Assembly (NCBI RefSeq): GCF_019317285.1
Contig: NZ_CP079218.1
Span: forward strand, 620,001-684,000
Direction of reading: 5' to 3'
From: Pedobacter sp. D749
GTDB lineage: Bacteria > Bacteroidota > Bacteroidia > Sphingobacteriales > Sphingobacteriaceae
DNA length: 64,000 nt
Below are positions 17,458 to 26,011 of the stretch, in pieces; positions within the stretch are counted from its first letter, which is position 1; each line of letters opens with the position of its first letter. Below the pieces are notes generated by a model. It saw only the letters and a list, made by a program, of their open reading frames with translations, was not told the DNA's origin and searched no databases. The position numbers and the translations under genes are program-made.

Positions 17458-17632
17458 TTACCTTTTATGGTTACCAGATTATCCCCATAATAACTTCTCC
17501 TGTACCTCATCTTTACCAATCCTTTACCCTCTAGGTAATAAATAGGTAGAGAAAAGGTAAGCAAAGGGTAACCCTGGGGTTAACTTGGTGTACAGAAAGG
17601 GTAAACAACAGGTAAAGAAAGGGTAAGCAATT
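17458..17632. repeat. Inverted array of 11-bp units (TTACC left, GGTAA right)
   Basis: Right half: GGTAA-type starts fall at 17534, 17545, 17556, 17567, 17578, 17589, 17600, 17611 and 17622, nine units of exactly 11 bases (consensus GGTAAngAAAG; the fifth is GGTTA and the sixth TGTAC). Left half, opposite orientation: TTACC-type words at 17458, about 17469-17471, 17480, 17491, 17502, 17513 and 17524, also on an 11-base pitch but more worn. The halves meet at ttaccctctaggtaa. The next gene, an M57 protease, starts 237 bases downstream. Confidence 0.8.
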
Positions 17633-17868
17633 TCATGTTGTTATACACTAATTTTAATCTATCAATGTTGTACTGTATTAAAATAGATGAAATGAATTAA
17701 TATCTTATAAAAAATGCAGGTATATTGTTTAATTTAATGTATTTTTTGTTTGTTTATTATTGGCGATATCTGTTGTATAATTTGTATTTTTTATTAGATT
17801 AAACTTAATGATTTATTCATTATAGCTTAACACTAAGATGGTTAACTTGTTTGAAGGAAAACCTAACT

Positions 17869-19041
17869 ATGAAAAAAACATCTATTTTAAGCTCATTCTC
17901 CAGGAAAGTGGGCTTGGCAGCTTTGCTGCTAACCTTAAGCATCTATTCATGTAAAAAATCTGAACCCTCTGTTATCGCGACTGAAAGCAAAGCAGAAGTT
18001 GACGCTACTGCACTTGCAAAAATCAAAGAAATGGGCTTTCAAACAGATGGTATTAAAGAATCTGGCGATTACTACGTGGTGGAAGGTGATATCCTGATTT
18101 TGAAGAAATCACTAGTTGAAAATATTGAAAAAGCAACAAATACTGGTGGTAAAATAGCGCAGGCAAATGCAAATAATTTACTTCAGGGAAATTTAACCAA
18201 TGTGATCATTACAACGGAAGATTACGATATCAGATGGCACTATGCAATCAGGGAAGCTGTTGCTGCCTGGAATGCAATTGGCAACTGTCGGATTAACCTT
18301 ATCCATTCCTATAGTCAATTTTATCCTCCGTATACGAATTCGGTGACACCTACAATTACTATAAAAAAATCGAATTTAGGAACTGGTGTTTTTGGGCAGG
18401 GACAACTTCCTACCACATCTGGTACTGCTGGAGCAATTCTGATGGTAAACCCTTTTACAAATAATGTTAATAGTAACGTGCAAGATAATGGTATTCCTAG
18501 AAGCCACGAGCAAGATGTTTATATGTTAGTACACGAAATTGGCCACTGCCTTGGTTTTAGACATACGGATTGGAAGGCGGAAGGTACTGGTGGAAGTGCT
18601 GTAGGTGCAAATCCGATCCCAGGTACACCTAATAATGGAGATCCCGGTAACGACCCTAATTCAGTAATGAATTCAGGTAGGTTAGGTACATCAAACACGT
18701 GGTCGAGCTTCTCTTCTTATGATGTAATTGCTGCCCAATATTTATATCCACCAGTAATCACGCCATTTGTGAGCACATTTAAAAATGTAATCAATGGTCC
18801 ATCTTCCAATTCAGCAGGTAGCGAAGTGATCAGTACCGCCGGAGCCATGTACAATGGCGGTTACTATGAATGGAGAATGTTAGACCAAAGTTTAAATGTT
18901 GTATTGCCAGTAAGCAGTTTTAGTAATTCGGCACAACAGGAATGGACGCACAGTACTCCTGGAACTTATTATTTAGAGTGTCGTTTGGTTGGTTTAGAGT
19001 GTGCAGGAGAGTGGGCAAGACAAACCGTTACTTTTAATTAA
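17869..19041 (+). CDS. M57-type (HEIGH) zinc metalloprotease lipoprotein
   Basis: 390 residues. A lipoprotein signal peptide ends in SIYSC (about residue 28). The catalytic site is VHEIGHCLGFRH, an HExxHxxGxxH zinc motif with the HEIGH spelling that defines the dual-action HEIGH/M57 peptidases. The segment before it (AVAAWNAIGNCRINLIHSYS) is the usual lead-in helix of metzincin-like domains. The C-terminal part (about 290-390) is beta-rich and may be a substrate- or surface-binding domain. The ATG at 17869 is chosen over a TTG 18 nt upstream because it places the Lys-rich N region first. Stands alone; the hairpin at 19071-19114 ends it. Confidence 0.9.
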   Translation: MKKTSILSSFSRKVGLAALLLTLSIYSCKKSEPSVIATESKAEVDATALAKIKEMGFQTDGIKESGDYYVVEGDILILKKSLVENIEKATNTGGKIAQANANNLLQGNLTNVIITTEDYDIRWHYAIREAVAAWNAIGNCRINLIHSYSQFYPPYTNSVTPTITIKKSNLGTGVFGQGQLPTTSGTAGAILMVNPFTNNVNSNVQDNGIPRSHEQDVYMLVHEIGHCLGFRHTDWKAEGTGGSAVGANPIPGTPNNGDPGNDPNSVMNSGRLGTSNTWSSFSSYDVIAAQYLYPPVITPFVSTFKNVINGPSSNSAGSEVISTAGAMYNGGYYEWRMLDQSLNVVLPVSSFSNSAQQEWTHSTPGTYYLECRLVGLECAGEWARQTVTFN

Positions 19042-19070
19042 GTGCCAGCTGATCAAACAAATCAGTTGCA

Positions 19071-19114
19071 AAAAAAGCAGGGTAATTTCCATTAGAAAAT
19101 TATCCTGCTTTTTT
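19071..19114. terminator. Bidirectional terminator between convergent genes
   Basis: aaaaaagcagggtaattt (19071-19088) pairs with aaattatcctgctttttt (19097-19114) across a short loop, with A and T tracts on both sides. It serves the protease on the plus strand and the small basic protein gene on the minus strand. Confidence 0.85.
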
Positions 19115-19178
19115 CTTTAAAACTGGTATATGCTATAAAAAAGCTTTTATGGCCGTGTTCGCTTAATTGAATTTTAAT

Positions 19179-19484
19179 TTACTCCGCTATCGGCTCTTTT
19201 TTTACTGCTTTCTTTTCTGCAACAGGTTTAGCTGTTTTTACCTTCGGAGCTGCAGGAGTAATTTGCTCTTCTTTGATGTATGGCGTTATAGAATCATCCT
19301 GAGTATGGAAAGTAACTTTTTTAGTTAATTGCTTTGCAAATTTTTCGATTACTTTATCCGTTTTTTTCGCTTTGCCGTATTGGATAACAAGTTCGTTAAA
19401 TGCAAGGGCCAATTTCGATTCTAATTCTTTACGTAATTTTTTGCTTGTCGAATGATTTTTCGACTTAGATTTATTCTTTTTCAT
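19179..19484 (-). CDS. Small Lys-rich protein of unknown function
   Basis: 101 residues, very rich in Lys. Residues about 15-60 (KLRKELESKLALAFNELVIQ) are predicted helical; the C-terminal 30 residues are a Lys/Ala/Pro tail (KTAKPVAEKKAVKKEPIAE) like those of small nucleic-acid-binding proteins. No signal peptide. The head could oligomerise and the tail bind DNA or RNA, but this is inferred from composition. No named family recognised. The gene is transcribed toward the bidirectional hairpin at 19071-19114. Confidence 0.75.
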   Translation of the reverse strand: MKKNKSKSKNHSTSKKLRKELESKLALAFNELVIQYGKAKKTDKVIEKFAKQLTKKVTFHTQDDSITPYIKEEQITPAAPKVKTAKPVAEKKAVKKEPIAE

Positions 19485-19631
19485 TAAAACTTATGGGTTT
19501 TTCCAAAGGTAAAGAATTGGAAAGTTAAATTAATATTATGATTATGTTAACACATGGCTGACTGCTTAACATATAAAATATTTCTTATAACTTAGGTTAA
19601 ATCACATAGGTTAGCATTTAATCGAACAAAT

Positions 19632-19784
19632 ATGAATTACCCAATAGTAATCGGCGTTGCAGTTCTGGTCATTATTTTAATTGCTTATCTGATCATAAGA
19701 AACCAAAAAGACAAAAAGGAGTTTGAAGAGGAGGTAATCCAGTCAGAACTTCCACCTGAGAAAGATGATAAAGAAAATGGCTAA
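19632..19784 (+). CDS. Small single-helix membrane protein
   Basis: 50 residues: MNYPIVIGVAVLVIILIAYL gives one N-terminal membrane helix, followed by a basic then acidic tail (RNQKDKKEFEEEVIQ, EKDDKENG). This design is frequent among unnamed small proteins of Bacteroidota. The ATG is clear and no other reading fits. Its stop codon overlaps the stop codon of the convergent gene at 19781-20062. Function unknown. Confidence 0.7.
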   Translation: MNYPIVIGVAVLVIILIAYLIIRNQKDKKEFEEEVIQSELPPEKDDKENG

Positions 19785-20062
19785 AAACTATTTCCTGGTG
19801 CGATGCCTCCACCCAGATCCAGTGTATTCTGGAAACCTTCCAGGTATTGAAGTAAATGCCGCTCTGCATTTGCATAAGAAGTAAATGTGGATGCCGGTTC
19901 ATAGGCATCAGCATCAGTTTTGCTTTTGTAAAATGAACTGATTTTGAAAACGAAAATTTTGTCGTCATTTATAGGCGACATAATTCTAGCCTTTATGGCG
20001 TGGCCGTTTACCTCAACAAAAAATTCTTTTATAACAGTATAGATAACAGCAGACATAGACAA
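19781..20062 (-). CDS. Hypothetical cytoplasmic protein
   Basis: 93 residues, mixed alpha/beta with no signal peptide or membrane helix. The N-terminal half alternates strands (VIYTVIKEFFVEVNGHAIKA, then DDKIFVFKISSFYK) and the C-terminal half is helical (TSYANAERHLLQYLEGF). Another reading frame across 19693-19968 is a shadow. Its last bases overlap the small plus-strand gene at 19632-19784. No family recognised. Confidence 0.6.
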   Translation of the reverse strand: MSMSAVIYTVIKEFFVEVNGHAIKARIMSPINDDKIFVFKISSFYKSKTDADAYEPASTFTSYANAERHLLQYLEGFQNTLDLGGGIAPGNSF

Positions 20063-20192
20063 GGTTTTAGATTTAACTCAAATATAAAGGGTCTAAATTA
20101 CCTTAAATAGCTCATGAATCAGTCTGTTATTGATAAATTAATATTCTTTTAACATTAATTTAATGTTTGTTTTTTTTATTTAATACGAATTC

Positions 20193-21401
20193 CTATTTCT
20201 TAACAGGCTCGTAGGCATAAACCACTTCATATTTACTGTTCTTGAAATTTGAAGAAAGTTGCCCGATTTTTAAGTTTTGTGCCTGTGGTGTAGGCTCACA
20301 GTAAGAATACTTCCTGCCTTTATAAGTAACCGGTTCGCCAATTGGTTTATCGAACTGTACGGCGATAGTTAAATGTTTAGGGTAGAGCAGGGCAATCATC
20401 GGCAGGTTATAGATTTCCTTTACCAGATAGAAAAATAATGCGGCCCGGTCATCGCAATCGCTGTAGGTACTTAATAAGGTTTGTTCAGGCGAGAAACGTT
20501 TTTCTTTGCCAAAGTTTTCATCGTCATCTTCGTATAAAAAACCATAACGGGTAAATCTCATGAGGTAATCAACACCTTTTTTCTGATCCATGTGTTTCAG
20601 GTTTTCTTTCAGGGTAGGAATAAGAGAGCTATATGTTTCCCTGCTCAGCGGAATATTAAAATAACTTTCAAAATCTACTACCGGATAATTTTTAAAAATG
20701 GTTTGTACATCTTCATTAACTTTTAACTTAAAATGATGGATTTTTTGACGGTAACTAAATTCGATATCTTTTTCCTGGTAACTTTCCGGTTTAAAATCGG
20801 GCATTCTGGTTACCTTATAAGAAAAAGGATTTTTAGCCTCCGGAATCGAAATTTTAACGGGCTTGTAAGCATCGGCCTGTTTAAATAGTTTGCCATAATC
20901 ATGATAATTCAAACACATAAACTTTTTGTTGTCAATCATGAAAAATGGAATATCGCTAATGTCCTCTTCATTCCTTACATAAAAGATAACCTGATCATTC
21001 CCTACAGCTAACCGTGCATCGTAGCCGCATTTACTCAGTAAAAACCATTTATATAAAGTATAAGCAAAATAATTATCTGCTTTCGGACTAATCTGTTCAG
21101 CTGTCTTACGGATCAGTTGATAATAAATCCAGTCGTTTAAATGATATTTTTTCTGGTATTTTTCTAAAGAGGAAATAAGCGGCGCATATTGGCCAGAAGA
21201 GATGCGGCTGTAAAAGTTAGAAACAGCTGATGTTGTAGCTGTTTTAGGTATAGGAAAAACGACTGAAGAATCTACATTAAAGTTGAAAGTTCCATCATAA
21301 AAATCGAAAGAATAATGCTGTCCCTTCGAGATGACGGTATTCATCATCAGGAAAACGAACAAAATGGTCCTCAAAATATATGTGTAAATTCCTCTTTTCA
21401 A
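20193..21401 (-). CDS. Secreted transglutaminase-like (papain-fold) protein
   Basis: 402 residues with an N-terminal hydrophobic signal (YILRTILFVFLMMNTVISKG). The C-terminal third carries the transglutaminase-like triad region: YSDCDDRAALFFYL with the candidate Cys (about residue 324), LLYPKHLTIAV with the His (about 354), and a following YCEPT acidic residue. These domains act as cysteine proteases or amide-transfer enzymes; the substrate is unknown. The first 250 residues have no recognised domain. It stands alone on the minus strand, 126 bases downstream of the acyltransferase gene. Confidence 0.75.
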   Translation of the reverse strand: MKRGIYTYILRTILFVFLMMNTVISKGQHYSFDFYDGTFNFNVDSSVVFPIPKTATTSAVSNFYSRISSGQYAPLISSLEKYQKKYHLNDWIYYQLIRKTAEQISPKADNYFAYTLYKWFLLSKCGYDARLAVGNDQVIFYVRNEEDISDIPFFMIDNKKFMCLNYHDYGKLFKQADAYKPVKISIPEAKNPFSYKVTRMPDFKPESYQEKDIEFSYRQKIHHFKLKVNEDVQTIFKNYPVVDFESYFNIPLSRETYSSLIPTLKENLKHMDQKKGVDYLMRFTRYGFLYEDDDENFGKEKRFSPEQTLLSTYSDCDDRAALFFYLVKEIYNLPMIALLYPKHLTIAVQFDKPIGEPVTYKGRKYSYCEPTPQAQNLKIGQLSSNFKNSKYEVVYAYEPVKK

Positions 21402-21527
21402 AATGCTCCATATTTGGTTACATTAAATTTACCTATTATTAACATAAAAGCAACAATTTCTTTATGTGAACAATGGGGTAGCGCTTAACGGAGAATTAAC
21501 ATTGGATTTTCGTAAATTCAAATAGGA

Positions 21528-22334
21528 TTAATTTTTTAGTGCATAAAGTTCTTCTCTTAAATGTTTTAAAAGTGAGATATTACAATCTTTACACGCTATT
21601 TCTTTCAAATAAATGGGTTTGCCGATACTGATTTTTAACTGGTGACCATTTTTGTTGAATAACTCTGAAATTAGCTTTGCTGTTTGTAAAGAAGGGTGTA
21701 TAAATTTCAGCAGGCTAAAAAAGATGCCATTATTGCCGTGAAAATAAACTGGTAGTATTGGTACATTGGCTTTGGAGATGATTTTTCCAACCACGGGATG
21801 CCATTCGCGGTCGGTAATCTGATTTTTTCTGAATTTATAGGAAGAAACTTCGCCTGCCGGAAAAATAGCAACTGGGCAGCCGTCTTTTAAAGCTTTTAAA
21901 GTTGTTTTTAATCCGCTGATACTTGATGAATCCTGAACTTTTTCGAACGGATTTACCGCGATAATACATTTCTCCAGATTTGGGATTTTCTTTAACAGAA
22001 AATTTCCCATAAACTTTGTGTCTGGTCGGTGATTGGCAAGGATACTTAATAATGCTAATGATTCTATCGCACCGTAGGGATGATTTGCAATCGCAATAAA
22101 TGCACCTTCTTTTGGAATGTTGGCTAAATCCTCATCGCTGATCTGAATAATAACGCCCAGAACATTCAGGATATGATTGGCAAATTTTTCTCCTTCTAAA
22201 GTATTAGCATCTCTAATAATTCCATTGAAGTCGTTAATCTTTAAGAACTTCATTAAAAAGGAAGCAAGACCAGGAATTGGAATATTACAAATGCCTGTTG
22301 CCTTTGAAAAATTCTCTTTAGAAATGACTGTCAT
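21528..22334 (-). CDS. PlsC-type O-acyltransferase, stand-alone paralogue
   Basis: 268 residues of the lysophospholipid acyltransferase family. Motifs in order: AIANHPYGAIE (His with Glu in place of the usual Asp, about residue 87), FPAGEVSSYK (about 160), and PVYFHGNNG (about 200). It matches the N-terminal half of the next gene's product nearly end to end (shared NPFE.VQ.SSSISGLKTT, WHPVVGK, FIHP.L.TAKL), but lacks the GNAT half. It would transfer an acyl chain from ACP or CoA to a lyso-lipid hydroxyl. It could work with the fused paralogue or serve general phosphatidate synthesis. Bases 22335-22631 upstream show no gene. Confidence 0.88.
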   Translation of the reverse strand: MTVISKENFSKATGICNIPIPGLASFLMKFLKINDFNGIIRDANTLEGEKFANHILNVLGVIIQISDEDLANIPKEGAFIAIANHPYGAIESLALLSILANHRPDTKFMGNFLLKKIPNLEKCIIAVNPFEKVQDSSSISGLKTTLKALKDGCPVAIFPAGEVSSYKFRKNQITDREWHPVVGKIISKANVPILPVYFHGNNGIFFSLLKFIHPSLQTAKLISELFNKNGHQLKISIGKPIYLKEIACKDCNISLLKHLREELYALKN

Positions 22335-22631
22335 AATTATAGTTCAAAATTGATTCCATTAGAGAACCAACCTGATAAATGATTTTTTATTTGAGCTAAA
22401 TATAAGGGTGGGAAACATTCGGTTCTCGCGAAGAAGAATGTTTATCATAGCTCATACAGAGTACCTAAAGATAATGGAATAATATGAATAAGAGTGTATT
22501 AATCAATTAAGAAATTGTAAGGAATAAAATTCTATAAATAACATTTCATTAACATGAATTTAATAACATGAGTCTACTTTTGTGGCATAAATATTTGGTT
22601 AGTATTTATAAAGTTTAGGTTAGTTGATAAT

Positions 22632-22662
22632 AAAAAACCCAGATGGATGTCTGGGTTTTTTT
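22632..22662 (-). terminator. Terminator of the fused acyltransferase gene
   Basis: aaaaaacccaga (22632-22643) pairs with tctgggtttttt (22650-22661) around a 6-nt loop. On the minus strand it lies 12 nt after the stop codon of the fused gene, isolating it from the downstream paralogue. Confidence 0.85.
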
Positions 22663-22673
22663 ATTGAATTAAT

Positions 22674-24425
22674 TTACAGGTTTTTGCCGAGTTTTTCGAG
22701 CATTTCTGGTGGAATATTATGCGTATCAACCACTAAGAAACCATCCAGACAGTCAGAGAATTTAGGATCGATATTAAATGAGATAATCTTCGCATTCAGG
22801 TTCATGTACTGCCTCAACAGCACCGGTACTTTAATATGTGAATTTTCAATGTCTCCGATTATGCTATCCAGATCTTTAAAAGACTCGCTGCTATCAACCA
22901 ATGTATCCGTCGAAATTGGTAAAAGATCGGCTTTAAATTTGTTTCTTGGCTTCACATATTTGGCCATCTCATAATCGAAATGGTTTTTGGTAATATAATC
23001 TACAATTAAGGCCTTGCTGAATTTCGAAAAATTGTTGCTGATACTTACCGGACCGAACATGTAACGGTACTGCGGGTTATCGATTAGGTATTTTAAAATT
23101 CCTTTCCACAGTAAGAACAATGGCAGTGGCTTGCCCTGGTATTCTTTTCTGATCCACGATCTGCCCAACTCGATACCCTGCTTTAACATGGGGTAAAACT
23201 GATCTTTCATTTTAAAAAGTTCAGAAAGGTAGAAACCACGGCGACCCATGCTTTCTAAAATTTCATCACCTTTACCAATACGGTAGGCACCTACAATATT
23301 TTCTAAATCCTTATCCCATATAAATAAGTGGTTATAGTAGATGTCGTAATTGTCGAGATCGATTTTTTTGTTGGTACCTTCGCCCACTTCGCGGAAAGTA
23401 ATTTCCCGTAAACGGCCAATTTCTCTTAAAATATTCGGGATTTTTAAAGTCGGAACAATATATACCTCATAATTTTTCTCCGTCCAAACCCTGAAATCTT
23501 CCAGAAGCGTTACTTCATTTTTAATCAAAAGCCTCGAAGTTTCTTCAATTACCTCAGCAGGTTTCTTTTTAATTTTAAATAAGTTTAATGGGTTAAAGAG
23601 TTTCTTCTCTGTATCTAAACCAATACCAAGCGCATACGTACGGGCTCTTAGAAAGTCCATCAGTTTATTGCTGCTGTTCATGTGCGAAATTTCAGATATG
23701 GCTATTGGTTTACCAATCCGTACCTTAATGGTGCGCCCATGTTTATTTAAAAATTCAGAAGGTAATTTTGCTGTGCGCAGGGTAGGGTGTATGAAGCTCA
23801 AAATGTTAAAGAAAACACCGTTATTACCATGAAAATAAATAGGTACAACAGGTACTTTTGCTTTAGCAATCAGTTTTCCAACAACAGGATGCCACATCCT
23901 GTCCGTTACCTGCTGAGCATCTAATTTAAAGGTAGAAACTTCTCCTGCAGGGAAAATACCAATTGGGATTCCATTTCTAAGCAAATCAAAAGTAGTTTTT
24001 AATCCACTGATACTTGAAGAATGCTGCACATTTTCGAAAGGATTTACCGCAACAAAAAATTCATCAAGGTTTGGTATTTTTTTCAAAATGAAATTTACCA
24101 TTACCTTAGCATCCGGCCTAACCGTACACAATAGTTTAACTAAAGCCAAACCTTCTACACCACCATAAGGATGATTTGCAATGGCGATAAAAGGGCCTGT
24201 TTTAGGAATACAATTTAAATCATCATCATCAAATTCTATAGAAACGCCAATGGTTTCTAATATCTTGTCTACAAACTCTAAGCCTTTAAAATGTTGATTT
24301 TGAGCAAATACGTCATTAATGTCGTTCAGTTTCATGATCTCCATCATCAAACCTGCTAAACCCGGTACACCTAGCTTATCTATCTTTGTTGCTTTCGCAA
24401 ACTCAGATGTAGTTATGATCTTCAT
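22674..24425 (-). CDS. Bifunctional O-/N-acyltransferase, OlsF/GlsF-like
   Basis: 583 residues. The N-terminal half (1-275) is PlsC-like with AIANHPYGGVEG (about 87), FPAGEVSTFK and PIYFHGNNG. The C-terminal half (about 310-583) is an OlsB-like GNAT N-acyltransferase: LREITFREVGEG, IVGAYRIGKGDEI, YLSELFKM, ELGRSWIRKEYQGK. The same order occurs in OlsF of Serratia and in Flavobacterium homologues, which acylate an amino acid (ornithine or glycine) first on N and then on the 3-hydroxyl of that chain. It therefore probably makes the cell's aminolipid; which amino acid is used cannot be told. The ATG at 24425 is preferred over an upstream alternative start. The -7 box TATTTTTG lies at 24482-24475. 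Confidence 0.88.
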   Translation of the reverse strand: MKIITTSEFAKATKIDKLGVPGLAGLMMEIMKLNDINDVFAQNQHFKGLEFVDKILETIGVSIEFDDDDLNCIPKTGPFIAIANHPYGGVEGLALVKLLCTVRPDAKVMVNFILKKIPNLDEFFVAVNPFENVQHSSSISGLKTTFDLLRNGIPIGIFPAGEVSTFKLDAQQVTDRMWHPVVGKLIAKAKVPVVPIYFHGNNGVFFNILSFIHPTLRTAKLPSEFLNKHGRTIKVRIGKPIAISEISHMNSSNKLMDFLRARTYALGIGLDTEKKLFNPLNLFKIKKKPAEVIEETSRLLIKNEVTLLEDFRVWTEKNYEVYIVPTLKIPNILREIGRLREITFREVGEGTNKKIDLDNYDIYYNHLFIWDKDLENIVGAYRIGKGDEILESMGRRGFYLSELFKMKDQFYPMLKQGIELGRSWIRKEYQGKPLPLFLLWKGILKYLIDNPQYRYMFGPVSISNNFSKFSKALIVDYITKNHFDYEMAKYVKPRNKFKADLLPISTDTLVDSSESFKDLDSIIGDIENSHIKVPVLLRQYMNLNAKIISFNIDPKFSDCLDGFLVVDTHNIPPEMLEKLGKNL

Positions 24426-24474
24426 ATAAATTCTTAGATTGTTGATAGGCAAAACCTATTCTGTTTTGCAATCC

Positions 24475-24482
24475 CAAAAATA
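24475..24482 (-). promoter_or_regulatory. -7 box of the OlsF-like gene
   Basis: On the minus strand this reads TATTTTTG, a match to TAnnTTTG. The predicted start leaves a leader of about 43 nt. The short divergent gap to the helix-hairpin-helix gene (24426-24519) must hold both promoters. Confidence 0.55.
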
Positions 24483-24519
24483 AGATTTATATTTATAATA
24501 CACATGTCATATCGCATCA

Positions 24520-25419
24520 ATGAGAATTTGGTTTAACAAAAATTTTGGTGTTAGCAAAAGTGAGTTCAACGGATTGTTGTTTCTTGTCTCTATTATTGTT
24601 GTAATTAAAGCCATTCCAACGATATATGGCTACTATCAGCCAATTTCGAGCGATGATCCGAATCTTTTAGCACAAATTCAGCAGATCAGTATAACAGATC
24701 AGGCATATCCCAATACTGTTCGCGATCGGATTGAAGACGCTAACCCTCGAAAAATAATTAAACTTTTTAAGTTCAATCCCAACACCTTAGATGCAGAAGG
24801 TTGGCAAACTTTAGGCTTATCTGCAAAACAGGCACAATCAATTATAAATTATACCGCTAAAGGCGGCAAATTTTACAAAGCCGAAGATCTTCAGAAAATG
24901 TATACCATTTCTCCGGATATGTATAAAAGGATATTGCCTTATGTTAACATACCCGATCAGCCCATCAATGCCTCAAGGAAGTATGTACCTTTTGAAAAAA
25001 AGGAATATGCTAAAAAAGCTGCTGTGATTGTTGATATTAATAAGGCAGACTCGATGCAATTGGATGAGATTAAAGGGATTGGTGGAACTTTTGCACTTAG
25101 GATTATTAAATACCGTGAACGTTTAGGCGGTTTTTACAAAAAAGAACAACTTCTTGAAGTTTACGGTTTAGATTCCAGTAAGTATGCTGAAATTAAAGAT
25201 CAGATTGAAATCAGCAATGTTCCATTAAAAACAATAAATATCAATACAGCAACTTTTAACGATTTAAAGCGCAATCCATATCTTTCTTTCAAACAGATCA
25301 ATGCCATTATTCAATACCGTAAACAGCATGGCAATTATGCTAACCCATCCGATTTAAAAAAGATCATCATTTTAAACCAACAGGTTATTGATAAGATTAC
25401 GCCTTATATTTCTTTTTAG
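24520..25419 (+). CDS. Membrane-anchored helix-hairpin-helix protein (ComEA-like)
   Basis: 299 residues. An N-terminal membrane helix (about 18-40, LLFLVSIIVVIKAIPTIYGY) is followed by three ComEA-type helix-hairpin-helix units: FNPNTLDAEGWQTLGLSAKQ (about 85), VDINKADSMQLDEIKGIGG (about 172) and ININTATFNDLKRNPYLS (about 240). Each is followed by a Y-x-x-GGxF/Y-type turn. Such repeats bind double-stranded DNA without sequence preference. A role in DNA uptake or envelope-associated DNA binding is likely, but no other competence gene is nearby. Transcribed divergently from the OlsF-like gene. Confidence 0.85.
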   Translation: MRIWFNKNFGVSKSEFNGLLFLVSIIVVIKAIPTIYGYYQPISSDDPNLLAQIQQISITDQAYPNTVRDRIEDANPRKIIKLFKFNPNTLDAEGWQTLGLSAKQAQSIINYTAKGGKFYKAEDLQKMYTISPDMYKRILPYVNIPDQPINASRKYVPFEKKEYAKKAAVIVDINKADSMQLDEIKGIGGTFALRIIKYRERLGGFYKKEQLLEVYGLDSSKYAEIKDQIEISNVPLKTININTATFNDLKRNPYLSFKQINAIIQYRKQHGNYANPSDLKKIIILNQQVIDKITPYISF

Positions 25420-25468
25420 AAACTTAAACTTAGCGCCTGTTTAAAATTAAATAAAATTTATTTCGTAT

Positions 25469-25646
25469 GTCAGTCTGAGCGTAGTCGAAGACCATTTCAG
25501 CGCATTTATAAAAGCAATCCATTATGCTATCATTGACAGCCTCCAAAAATTCGTCATTGCGAGAAGGAACGACGAAGCAATCTATCATCCAGTGATCCAT
25601 ACTATAAAGATTGCTTCGTCGGCTGAAAAGGCATTCTTATAATGAT
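25469..25646. repeat. REP-like dispersed repeats
   Basis: tgtcagtctgagcgtagtcgaagac (25469-25493) resembles one widespread intergenic repeat. From 25551 the sequence tcgtcattgcgagaagg...gacgaagcaatct is answered by agattgcttcgtcggctga...ttcttataatgat, a worn palindrome that is a second copy of the element at 30305-30410. Bases 25420-26363 hold no gene; this and the next two entries are what is visible there. Confidence 0.7.
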
Positions 25647-25681
25647 ATTATGTAAACAACTGATATTCATTGTTTTTTTTT

Positions 25682-25742
25682 GACCATATAAGATATTTAA
25701 GGACCATATAAGCTTACATTTTCTTATATTCCTTATATGGTA
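25682..25742. repeat. Inverted repeat built from ACCATATAAG
   Basis: gaccatataag occurs at 25682-25692 and 25702-25712 and is answered by the complement cttatatggta at 25732-25742, with a further ttcttatatt between. It is one of the hairpins made of an iterated short word. Confidence 0.7.
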
Positions 25743-25911
25743 GGATTATTTAATGAATTAGATGTTCTTAGGTGGTTAATTAAACGTTATAAAAATTTAA
25801 ACAGTCTCTTAAAGCTAAAATTTTAATTGTGACTTGGAAAGCAATACCAGTGCTAATCGGTTACGAAAGCCCTGTTTTACAATTACTCACCGATTAAAAA
25901 AAACCGGGATT

Positions 25912-26011
25912 TGTGTTCGTTTCAATCAGGTTTAATCATGTAGGGGCAATGCTGGTTAACCTCAAATCATAGTATCGGCCGTGCCACCTAAACCTGATCG
26001 GAACGAACACG
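25912..26011. repeat. Long inverted repeat in a gene-free gap
   Basis: tgtgttcgtttcaatcaggt... at 25912-25933 is complementary to aaacctgatcggaacgaaca... at 25990-26011 (about 20 of 22 bases), enclosing 56 bases. Flanking sequence continues with gtgaaacggagtaaagtgg. No open frame is present. It looks like a small dispersed element, but copy number cannot be judged from one window. Confidence 0.55.

Noticed and set aside
17182-17545. Two short open frames (68 and 61 codons) in the gene-poor stretch
   Set aside because: No family-like sequence, poor starts, and the second runs into the 11-bp array. Kept only as a possible remnant.
17458-17632. CRISPR-like array
   Set aside because: Units are 11 bases without spacers and change orientation in the middle; no cas genes nearby.
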